From the NCBI GenBank assembly GCA_000708835.1, contig DF237702.1, forward strand, positions 1-36,198: a DNA stretch of 36,198 nucleotides. The letters are read 5' to 3'. Under the pieces are notes generated by a model. The model saw only the letters and a list, made by a program, of their open reading frames with translations. It ran no database searches and was not told the origin of the DNA. Numbering within the stretch: position 1 is the first letter of the stretch; each line of letters opens with the position of its first letter. This DNA comes from Klebsormidium nitens. Taxonomy: Eukaryota; Streptophyta; Klebsormidiophyceae; Klebsormidiales; Klebsormidiaceae. The position numbers and the translations under genes are program-made. Shown here one piece after another: positions 25,150-35,193 of the stretch.

Positions 25150-28100
25150 ATGGCGGCTGTGGCCTCAGCGCGCCAGAAATTCCTTGGAGGGACCGCTCGC
25201 TTTCAAGAGCTGAAGTCTGCCAGTACTCCTTTGGAAACAACTTCCATAAATGTCGGTGCATCTACTAGAAGACTTTCGTCCAAGCCCTCTTTGTCAAGAA
25301 CAATCAGCTACGGTCTGTCCTCACTCTGTTGGAGCGGGCCAATTGACATCAGTAGGCGAAAACCTTTTGCAACTTGGCGGAAAGACTGCTGTTCTAAAGT
25401 CTCTACCAAAGGGCATGGGGTCAGGCGGCATTGGCGCCAGGCAGCAATGGCGAGTGATGGTCCTATTGAGGAGCCACAGAGTACAGACAACGGCAGCAAT
25501 GAAGGGAGCACGTCCGGTTCAGATTCTGACAAGTGAGACACTTCGTGCCGAAGCGGAACATTGAAAGCACCACCGTAGATGCAGTGGCTACCCGTCTGCA
25601 AGCTTTTCTCGCCACTGTCTGATTGATTTGAGAGTTAGTCACCATCAACTTTGTGGGTTGTCTCTGCTCTTGCTATTGGCATAGCTGGTCGTGTCCGAAA
25701 TGGAATGCGAAATCAAAAAGATGCCTTCATTACAGAAAATGCGGGCAGCTTACCACTGCGTAGTCATGCTTCTCAATCCTGTTGGGGTGCACTGTGGACT
25801 GGTTCACCAACTGACTAGTTCTTCATGCTGCGCTGTACTTTGACTCCATAAATCTGGCCCCTGGCTGCTGCACTCAATCGTTTGTCTCAGCAAGTGCAAC
25901 GTATTGCATCGAGGGCTGGGGCAACTACTGCTTTGCTAGTACCACCACCAGAGAGCACACTTAAACGGGTCTTGAGTATAAGTGCCCATGCTTCTTTTGC
26001 AGTGTGACTGTGGGCCTGGCAGAGCAGTTTTGTATCATTGAGGGGGCAGAGACAATGCAGGACTTTGCCCGGATGCAGCTAAAAGAAATCAAGGAGAACA
26101 TCGCAAGCCGCAGGAATAAGATATTTCTGCTCATGGAAGAGGTACGAATCACTGCCCTCTTGACCATGGTGTGAGTGGTGTCTGCCAGGTTCGGTGGTCG
26201 GTCAGTGATTCTGTGTTCTCCCCTTCTCATGCCCTCAGATGATGCACGCAGCTTGAAGGTTGCCAGTTCTTCATGATGTGGCAGAGCAGAAGAGTGTCGA
26301 TGGCCTTGAGCAAGGGGTAGAAAACTTGGCATGAGTTTCATCCAGGTGCGGCGACTGCGCATTCAGCAGCGGTTGAAGAGTGCGGAGAAGAGTCTCCAAG
26401 AGGACTCTGAAGACGAGACGGCGTACCCGTCGTCTATTCCGTTCCTCCCGCCCTTGGTGAGTATGGCTGCACTGATGCGAAGTTCTTGTGCTGGCCCTTG
26501 GACTCATCTGAAGGGGAGTTATGTTTACATTAGCCTCTGAACCGCTAATGTGCAAATCACTCTACATAACGGGTTTCATTGCCCTTCAAAACTGGGCATG
26601 GCTGGCTGGCAGTGGCAGCTCATATGAACATCTTAGAGTGCAGCAACAACCTTGGCAATCGAGCAAGTCAGAGACAGATGACGCAAGCCCTGACCGGTTT
26701 TCGTTTGCAGACCAAAACAGACCTTCGCCAGAAGTACTACGTCACCTTCTTCTCAATGATTGGCGCAGTCATCGTGTTTGGAGGCTTCTTCGCACCTGTG
26801 GTAAGTTTGAGAAAGTGTTCTTACTCGTAGATAGTCTGGACAGAACCAGAGAAAAGAGCTTGAGAGCAATTTCTTTGGTTCTGTCCAGTCTATCTACGAG
26901 TCAATTCTCAATCACGCAAAGGAAGCATATAGATGAAAGGCGTGTTCGTGGTGACAACTTGAACCTTCGCACTGTGAAATGAAATTCAGAATCTTGCCGA
27001 AAGTGCGTGCACGACCTACGCTGTAAGATTCTGAGAGGTAATGTTGTTGGAGAACCTTGAAAACTTTCCCGTCATAGTTAAGACCGGTTGCTATTTTCGA
27101 GAGTGTCCGAGCGGGGACAAGGAGAAGCTGTTTTCGCAAATTCAGAACCGAGGACACTGTTGGAAGGTGTCAGTTTCGGGATTTGCAGTGTTCTCAGTTC
27201 TTGGACGCTTTCCTTGAAGGAGCTCCGACGGCTTCTAAGCTTGCCCCAGAGTCCATTCGCGCGAGGAAGTCAATGAACATGTGATTGAGTTCCTCAAGTC
27301 TATCCGACGATTCAAACCCACCTACAATAAAAGCTCAGCCTTCTGTCACGACTCAACAACTTTCCAACAGCGTATTCGGTTTCGCTTCTGCGACGATTGT
27401 TTTTCCTTGTCCATGCTTTGTCCGCTTGAGCTTGTGTGCAGTTTGGAGAAGGCTTCCCACTGATTTGGCCCCTCATATGCCCTTACAGTTGGAGTTGAAG
27501 CTTGGAATTGGCGGAACGTCCTACGCGGACTTCATCAGAAGCCTGAACCTGCCAATTCAGCTCAGGTTCGTCCGTTTCCCTTGATTACAGTGGCACTGAA
27601 TGACCAGTGGTTCTTTACTGCTGACAACATTGTTGTACTGGCAGGATACCTTCCCTTGTCTTACTTTTGGCACTTGCGCGACTGGCCTCTGATGTCCTTT
27701 CAAGGCTTGCTGACTCTCAGGCGCTTGGACACGCGGGTCTGGGCATGCTGGTGACCCTTTTCTCGGCCTCGTTCCTGTGCAGTCAAGTGGACCCGATTGT
27801 CGCCTCGTTCTCGGGTGGCGCTGTGGGTGTGCTGTCGTCGCTCATGATTGTGGAGCTCAACAATGTGTCACTTCAGGAGGAGAAGAAGTGCCACTACTGT
27901 GAAGGAAGCGGTGAGGACCCCTGACGCTGCTTTCTCTTAGCTCCAAGGGCATAGTCCCCTGCTTTGCTGTCTGCTGTGGCGGGGTTCCAACTTTCTCTAT
28001 GCAGCCAAGATGGTCCGAGGTTGGACGTTGCCTCTCTGCCGTTTAAATAATTCTTCCACAGTCAGACTGGTACATCCATAGCACTAGTCTCTAGAAGGGA

Positions 28101-28973
28101 AGTTGAGGCGCGAAGGTTCTTGAAGATTTCCTGCTGCTTGTCCCAGCCACTCTTTGGCCTGATTCCATCACTTCGAGGACGTCGTCCTGCCAAGGGGAAG
28201 CTGTGCAGTTGAGCGGATTCAAAAGGATGTGTCTCGTGCCTTGTCTCCAAAAAAGCGAATGGCGGCCAATGACAGGCAATTGGCTGCACCTGGGGACGTC
28301 GTTGACTGCAGAAGGGCTATCATTCTAGTTGCGGCACTGCGGTTGGCCGGGAACGAAGGGATGGCCGAGTTCTTGCCGCAGTCGATTGACAAGCGAGCAG
28401 AATTCATGACAAGCAGTTACCAGAGGTGTGACTGATTGGACCGGGCGGGTTCCGTGCAGGGTACCTGGCGTGCGCCAAGTGCGGCGGCATGGGCGCCATC
28501 CTGGACCCGGGGGAGCGCGAGCAGCTCAGGGAGCAGCTCATCACCGCGGGGAAGGTGGGCGGGGCCAGCCGGCAGGTGGCGCTCAAGAAGCTGCGCGCGG
28601 AGCGGTGCAACAACTGCAGTGGCGCCGGCAAGGTAGGGCCGCGGAACCAGTGCGACTCGTGCTGGCAGGCGCTGTTACCGTGGGTGTGACTGGGACGAAG
28701 CAAGATCAATCAAACAAGCCGTACGATGTCCTGATGAACGGTCCCTGCGACGTTGCTCAAGAAACTGTACCCGGAGATGTCAACGCCCTTTTCACTGACG
28801 ATCGCTGGTATAGTATGATTTATGTTGACAGGTCACTTCACGATCTTCTGCACCTATGCTGCGGACTTGTAAAGCGATTCATTTGTCCGTGCCAGGTCAT
28901 GTGCCCCACTTGCTTGTGCACCGGGATGGCCCTAGCCACGGAGCACGACCCCAGGATTGACCCGTTCGATTGA
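25150..28973 (+). CDS. OR: ORANGE protein, plastid DnaJ-type zinc-finger membrane protein
   Basis: Eight exons, 392 aa: 25150-25532, 26003-26141, 26346-26456, 26711-26800, 27489-27565, 27783-27910, 28460-28632, 28896-28973; all frames match. The start ATG is in a strong context (ACCATGGCG). An N-terminal ~125-residue Ser/Thr/Arg-rich region acts as transit peptide and variable domain. Then come the ORANGE block with IPFLPPL, a first membrane helix (about 220-241), LELKLGIGGTSYADFIRSL, a second helix within VDPIVASFSGGAVGV (about 269-292), and four cysteine motifs: CHYCEGSG (303-310), CAKCGGMG (314-321), CNNCSGAG (359-366), CPTCLCTG (370-377). It ends in ATEHDPRIDPFD. In plants OR stabilises phytoene synthase and promotes chromoplast formation and carotenoid accumulation. 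The cysteine motifs, both helices and the C-terminus are all intact, so the protein should be functional. Intron 4 carries a hairpin (26823-26901). Confidence 0.97.
26823..26901. repeat. Long near-perfect hairpin in ORANGE intron 4
   Basis: Arms 26823-26854 and 26870-26901 are inverted copies over 32 bp with two mismatches, separated by a 15-nt loop. Each arm ends in ACTCGTAGATAG or its complement. It lies entirely within the 688-bp intron 4, only 22 nt after the donor. The stem length is in the range of small pre-miRNA hairpins; it could equally be a minute foldback element. Confidence 0.85.
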
Positions 28974-30654
28974 TCAGCGAAACGCGAACGATCGTAGGAG
29001 TGCTGCGAAGCTTCTGCGTTGTTTGAAACCCGATTTGATTGGAAGTAGAAACGTTGAAGGTTTGTTCGAGTGACTAGGATTATGCGACTCTAGTAGAAGC
29101 TGAGTAGTCGTAGATACGAGACAAAAACTAGCATTGAACTCGAGCGTCTGGTCGAGAACGGGTGAAATCAAAGCTCGTTTCCATTCGATCCGGCCATCAC
29201 TGCTTTCATGGTACTCATTCTCTTGAACTGCCTTTGACGCACAGACTCGAGCCATTGTTCAACCATTTTCGCGTTCAGAATCGAGCACTCGAGCAGCATG
29301 CACAGCTGCCATTGAGAGAAGCCGTCTGTATCCAATGATGGTGGCTATCTTCCTGCAACATTGATAGGAAGTACATTGAGAAGTACACATTTCGTTCTAG
29401 GGAAGTACATAGTCACCGTCTGAACCCATAACCTGGCAACAAGCTCGATTGCCTCAGAGTCCTGGTGGCCGCGGGCCGCCTGTATCATAACGAACCAGCT
29501 GGTATTAGTGAGACAATGCGCTGCAATGCCCATGATGTATCATAGCTTACATAATGATAGTATGCCATGGCATGATGCAGCTTGATCATGTGTAGTGACC
29601 GCGTCCGACGCCCATGTAGGAATGCGACACACATGCTGCCACTGGCATACAGCATGCAATCAATCAATTTCGATCGATCAATCACAATGATATATAGCTC
29701 CGCGCTAGCTAGTCAATTGACTCTCGAGTCTTGCTTTAACATATGCGATGTTTGATTCACATGCATGCACATGTGACGTGGCGCAGGCGGCTGCAAGCTA
29801 TATTTAGCTAGTTGATTGGATCGACCACAACGGTCAAAATTACTAGTTGGGTCCCATGCATGCACATGCATAATATAACGAACGCATGTGACTCGTACTA
29901 TAATGATGTAGTTTAGCCTTGCAAAAAGGTCACCAGTAGACGGCCAGGCGCGGTCCCGTATACAAACTCCAGGCCCGTCCGACTGCCCGCGCAGTATGTT
30001 CAATCCGTGACTCGCGCGGACAGCATGGTGCACTTGTCAAATATATGAAACAAGCGCTGACGGCTCAATGTTTTTCTACACAAGATAGATTGCGCATGTT
30101 CTTACAACTAGCTGCAAAATGGTTAATATGACAAAGATTCCTAACATTGCAATCGGCCAGGTGATTGCATCCTTTCCTACAAAGAAACTTACACAATCGG
30201 TTTGCTCTCGGTGTGAACAACACATGATCAGCGCTCAGGGCGCACAACAGCGTGGTTCTCATTGCATCATACTCAAGGTAATCGACTCCACTTAGGTACT
30301 ATCAACTAGTGTCCAACAATTACCTGGCGCTTCTACAAAGACATGTCGGTGGCGTGGCATCAAGCACAAGCAAGGAACGAGTCCAGAAACAACTTCAATT
30401 AACCAAACCAAACCCCTCGCAATCGATTTCGGGCTTATTAACAACATGTCAACACATGGTCAACAACAATGTACATTGGTGAGACTGTGGAAGGGCGATC
30501 AAAGACCTGTCCCGGATGTAGCCCTGCACACACGGGACGTGGTATTCAGATCAAACAGTGAAGCTTCTTTGTCCTTCAGATTAAGACTCAACCTCCGGAC
30601 AAGGGCTGACCAGATACCAGGCAGCTTGATTGGGGGTGTGCAGGATGTGTCATC
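28974..30654. other. Tail-to-tail spacer between ORANGE and TAP38 genes
   Basis: The largest tail-to-tail spacer, 1.7 kb, with no supportable gene. From about 29440 to 30060 it is AT-rich and dominated by CATGCATGCACATG, GATCGATCAATC, CTAGCTAG and GCATGC words. The composite CATGCATGCACATG occurs twice, near 29760 and 29857. Confidence 0.55.
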
Positions 30655-33600
30655 TTACCTCAAGTCTATCAGAATGATACTGATATTGTCGCTGCCCCGT
30701 TCCTGCAGAAACGAGGATCTTCTTTAGGCATAGGACCAAGACAAGACATGGTACCTCGAAGCACTGATGCATTGGCCCACTTTACTCGACTTCGGCAGAC
30801 AAGGCATACAACGAGACAACGGAGTCACATTTGCCTAGCCTGACCAGCCGCAAACAGCGGATTCACAGTCGCTGTGCAAGGACTTACTCTCAGAGCGAAT
30901 TTCGCCAGCTCTTGGGACGCCACCTGGTCGAGAGTCAAGTTCCAGTAATCCAGTTAGATTGGTAGCGGCCGTTAAGCAGTGCAGTTAACAAAACTGGCAT
31001 GTAAGAATTGATGCGGCATGCTCTGAGGTTACGAGGAAACATAAGCGGCAAATCACTCGGAGATAGAGCAGACTTTTGGCACACACGCTAGAAGTGCAGG
31101 GCTCACTTGCAGATCGTCCTTCTTCGCCAGCTGTTGCAACACGAACTGCACCGCTTCTTGGCTGCATGGATAGACGTCAGAGCATCAGCCGTAGACCGAC
31201 GCATGGGTCGTCAGAACCTGGGCAAAAGGCTTGAGACACTTCGATCTCTGGGCCTATTATCAAGTGCCTCATCCACAGTACGACGCCTTCATTGCAGGAT
31301 TACTCGCAAACTTTCAACTGTTGGGACTGCCGCAAAAATTTTATTGCCGCAGAAATAATGAAGACATATCGATCTCACCTCTTGATGCAGTCCCACAAGC
31401 CGTCCGAAGCCAGGATCACAAACTGGTCATCCGGGGTCAACGTAGTGTGAGTGACATCCGGCTTCGCGGTGACCCAGTCCTTGCTCAAGTCCAGCCTGTA
31501 CAAAGTCGATGGGGGTCAGAAAGGCGGCGGAAATCACTGTCCTCTTGAGAACAACAAACATGTTCTCACTTGCCAAGGTCTGCGGTGATAGAAGCAGCGG
31601 GCATTCGCTTTGATTCTAAGACGAACCTCCCACAAGTAGTCCCCATTAAAGGACGCCAATCCCTACCTTTCGACGAACTTCTTGGTGAATCGCCGCTTCT
31701 GCAACCCTTCCTCCAGCATCCTGCACAACGCACGGCAGTCAAGGTCAATGTCAGTTGCTGACCATAGCAGCATGTCATCCGAAGGTCCTCTCAAGCGGAC
31801 ACCAAAAAACCTTTTCGAACATGCATACTCGTCATGAGGAGCCAGTGTATACTCACACGCTTCGATCGTTCTTGTAGAGTGGATCTCCAAAGGCACGGGA
31901 GACAGCCAGCGTGCCGCAGACGCGCCCGTGGTTCACCTGCACATGGACCATGATTCAGAGGTAAGAACAGCTTGCCAGACAGAAGCTGACAAAAAGGGGC
32001 ATGCGTGTCCCAGGGTGATAGCGGACCGATGAAGAGAGCAGGATGACACCTGAGGTTCCAGTTCATCACGGAAGCCCCCTTAGGCAGAGTGGGACTTCTT
32101 TAAGAATTCTGTGTAGCTTCAGGAGAAGTAGGACAGCCTCTTACCCAGCAGCCTGCTTCTTTCAGCCGTTTGAGCTCAGCAACTGCCGAGGGCGCCTTGC
32201 CATAAGGACGGTGGTCTCCGCTGAGGTCCACCGCGCTCTTCCCGCGGCAGAGGACCTGCAAGGTGACAGTATTTAGCAGCTACTACAAGAAACTCAGATA
32301 TTAATCGTGTGATTTTGAAGCCCGTATGGAGAGGCAGGTGCAGCGCGGCCCTTGCACAATGGTCCCCCCTGGAATCTGGCATCCCCGCTCAAAGCTTTGG
32401 CTACCTGCTTCCAGACTGGGAGATGACTGGAATAAGTGCTCAGAAAAGGACAATGCAATTTCAGTGATGCAATCAACAGTGAGATCCAATCTCAAGCAGA
32501 CTAGTACACTGGGCTGCCTATGACTCACCACTCTCGAGTCCCCCACGTATCCAACGACCACTGTATCCTTCCGTATGAATGCCACTGTTCCAGTAGAACC
32601 AGAGCGACCTTCCCCGCCGCTTATTGAAGAAAGGCTGCACAGGGAGGGTAGCTCGAGGTAGAAATTCAATCGCGCACAGACAACAAAAGAGACTCATTGT
32701 GTCCTGGGCCTCCCACTCAATGTTGCATCCAAAAGGAGGACAAATACTTCAGATTCACTTGAATCAAGAGTGTGGGATGATTGAGATTGTGGGCTGCAAT
32801 TAGGACATTGCTCATGCATCCTCACGTTCGTACTTAAGACCTTCCTTTTGATCGATGTGGAGAGGCAATCTAAACTACGACTCAAGGTAGACTTACTGTT
32901 TCAACAATGCTGCGTCTGTTGTGAGGAAGGCTTCCTCCAGAGCTGCGGTAGCGTCTTCCAGAGTGGCAAGTGGCGCACCATCCCCGGTTGCAGTAGTCTC
33001 TATGCAGGCACTGTGCAGATTGTCCCTGCAGAGCAACCGGAGGGCAAATTAGGGGTCCGTGGTGTGTGACCAGGAAACCATCAAGAAATCTTGCAGGCTG
33101 GCCCACACAATGTGCCAAACCAGCTTTGACCGAGTCAACATCATGCTCCACCATCATCTACGTAATCTCCTGACTAAGCAATGGACCTGCAGACCTGGCT
33201 CGACGAGATACCTTCAGCAGACCCAGTGCACAAATATAACCAGAGAGCAAGGACAAACCAATCTGAAAGAATTAATGACTAGGGCCGTGAACCCAGCTAC
33301 CTATGAACCATCACAGCTGTAAAGAATGTGAGCTGCAGCTGACCTCAGATAGCTGACCGCTGCTGACCCAGAGTGACCATCATAGACCCCTGCAAAAACG
33401 AAGCCATTGTGCGCATTACCGACGACGACAGCCTCATCCTCCATCTCCTCCCGTGGCCCCTGCTCCAGCAAGATGCTGTACGGCAGCAAGCTAGCGGAAC
33501 CGTCATCTGAGCTCTCGCTGCTCACACTGCGATGCACCTTCTCCCGACGAAGACCCGGCGGGGCAGCCGCTGTTGCCTGGCATCGAATAGAGTTGATGCT

Positions 33601-33804
33601 CTGACAAGGTGACACATCGCACACACCAAAACGAGAGCTGCTCGATGTGGGCAATGGGCCCAATCGAGTGGGAGGTCCTTTCTCATGAAAATTGATAAGC
33701 GATCTTGACCGAACCTTTGGGCGAGTCAGAGATCGTGTGGCACATGATACCTCTAGGAATCCTGCCACAGAAGCTCCACATTGCAAGCAGGTGGTCCCAC
33801 CCAT
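30655..33804 (-). CDS. PPH1: TAP38/PPH1-type PP2C, thylakoid LHCII phosphatase
   Basis: Ten exons on the minus strand, 393 aa: 33804-33344, 33025-32897, 32619-32529, 32255-32145, 31936-31857, 31720-31667, 31495-31379, 31161-31107, 30923-30888, 30702-30655; every junction keeps frame. The N-terminus (MGGTTCLQCGASVAGFLEVS, Arg/Ser-rich after it) looks like a chloroplast transit peptide. PP2C metal and catalytic motifs are all present: REEMEDE (119-124), VYDGHSGSAA (Asp142), YVGDSRV (Asp224), AVSRAFGD, ILASDGLWD (Asp340), and SDNISIILIDL at the end (Asp383). The order, the HRPYG motif, the KEAGCWVNHGRVCG segment and the total length match Arabidopsis TAP38/PPH1 (388 aa by memory). That enzyme dephosphorylates LHCII and returns it from photosystem I to photosystem II (state 2 to state 1). 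The acceptor of exon 3 (AATAAG, 32620) is weak and is the least certain junction. Confidence 0.93.
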
Positions 33805-34162
33805 TGCCCCAGCCTGCCTTGTCCTTCTCGCTCAATGCGGTAATCCGTCTGCTGACACCTCGACTGTTGGAAGGCTACAAATTACAATGGCACGCTGCCA
33901 CAATTCTGAACGCCTACTGCGTAGCGCAGCACAGGATCGGCGCTGCCAGAGCCTCAGGGCTCTCCGAGTCCAAGTCCTGACCAGTGACTTTCCAAATGCT
34001 GATCTTCACTGGTCAGAAATCCCTGTTCCTACTTGGTGTTCACGAGTGCTCTTCAAGTTCCAGCCTCGCAATTGGAGTTGAAGGATCAATGTGAACTGCC
34101 ACCTCCCTCAGAGTGAAGTTTGTAATTAATGAAGATATATCGAAATTACCGTAACCGGGAAC
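33805..34162. other. Region upstream of the TAP38 gene
   Basis: Probably the promoter and 5' UTR of the minus-strand TAP38 gene. The plus-strand frame open here (33692-34081) overlaps TAP38 exon 1 antisense and has no recognisable domain. I see no other gene. Confidence 0.45.
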
Positions 34163-34405
34163 GACCGATCGGCAGGGGTTGCCACCAACTTTCACCGGTG
34201 CCGGCTGCCTACCGGCTCCCCTGCAGTATTACCGGTTGACCTGGAGGCGGGACAAGTCACCGGGCACCGGTTTTACCTCCGTGCCATCCTATTTTTTTCC
34301 GACTTTTCAGCCGGTGAGGTGCCTTCGGCACCGGTGCATCTTCCCATTTTGTGCCGGCCAGGTCCAGCTTTAACACCGGTTCGTGGCAAGCACTGCCGAT
34401 CGGCC
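34163..34405. mobile_element. Inverted-repeat element rich in CCGGT
   Basis: Ends 34163-34189 and 34379-34405 are inverted copies over 27 bp with four mismatches, both containing CCGATCGGCAG and TTGCCAC. The 243-bp interval holds about nine ACCGG/CCGGT words. No ORF fits inside and no target-site duplication is evident. A MITE-like origin is inferred; the true ends may differ. Confidence 0.5.
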
Positions 34406-34615
34406 GGATGGCGATAAGGGCCTCCCCGGCCAGCCCTCGACCCTACACTTCGGTTAATCACACACTTCGCTCCTGAAGTGACGAAGGTGTCTGACACTGG
34501 TGCCAGTGGCAACAGCAGGCAGAGGGCGCAGACGCCCAGCCAAAATATGTATGATCAATTAAAATGGACCGGGCAAATGACACCCAACGATGGCGGAAAC
34601 TTGTGGAGAATTGTA

Positions 34616-34646
34616 GATTCTCGGCGTTTGTAATTAGCCGAGAATC
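34616..34646. repeat. Perfect 10-bp hairpin
   Basis: GATTCTCGGC (34616-34625) and GCCGAGAATC (34637-34646) form a perfect stem with an 11-nt AT-rich loop, just upstream of the GC-rich block and the GTCGCGG array. Confidence 0.75.
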
Positions 34647-34721
34647 GCGGTTCTCTTGGCGCGAACCGTGCCGCGGCCGCGGCGCCGCGCAGCGGCGCGT
34701 CTTGCTCCTTCGAAGCTTTAT

Positions 34722-35001
34722 AGGCCTATCCTGGACCCGGAGGTCGCAGAGTCGCGGTGAAGGTCGCGGACAAAAGTCGTGGAAAGTCGCGAAAGGTCGC
34801 GGAACGTCGCAGAGCATTGCAAGCATATAAACATAAAAGTTGCTTCAAAACATGCTTTTCAAAGATTGACAAAGTCGCGGTGAAGGTCGCGAAGTTCGCG
34901 GAACAAAGTCGCGGAGCACGGCGCGTAAAGTCGCGCAGAATCGCGGAAAGTCGCGCAACGTCGCGGGCAACTCTGGCAACCTCCGGGCTCAGGATAGGCC
35001 T
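34722..35001. repeat. GTCGCGG array bounded by a 22-bp inverted repeat
   Basis: Left arm 34722-34743 and right arm 34980-35001 are inverted copies (AGGCCTATCCTG..CCCGGAGG, 20 of 22 identical). Between them are two clusters of a degenerate GTCGCGG word, about seven copies at 34742-34812 and about eight at 34873-34966, all on the plus strand, separated by an AT-rich 60-bp stretch. The array lies upstream of a TATA-like box and a retroelement ORF, so it may be the enhancer part of that element's terminal repeat. Confidence 0.8.
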
Positions 35002-35002
35002 C

Positions 35003-35009
35003 TTTATAA
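35003..35009 (+). promoter_or_regulatory. TATA-like box of the right-edge element
   Basis: TTTATAA lies just after the GTCGCGG array and about 185 bp before the ATG of the element's ORF. It is followed about 30 nt later by a pyrimidine-rich CTCATTTCATTC that could be the start site. The leader up to 35193 is pyrimidine-rich and gene-free. Confidence 0.45.
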
Positions 35010-35193
35010 GCGCACGAAGCTGCTCATTTCATTCAATCTGCTTCGTGCATGCTTCACAGACACGCTACTAAGCAATTGCGCAAAATTTCTTCTCTTTCCT
35101 TTCTTTTTCATGCACCCCTTTCTTTTGCTCCTGTCCTTCTCTTCATGACCGTTCAGATCTCATCAGCAATGTTTCAGTGACTACCTTTCCAGC

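Noticed and set aside
33692-34081. 129-codon plus-strand ORF at the TAP38 start
   Set aside because: It overlaps TAP38 exon 1 antisense and has no recognisable domain or start context.
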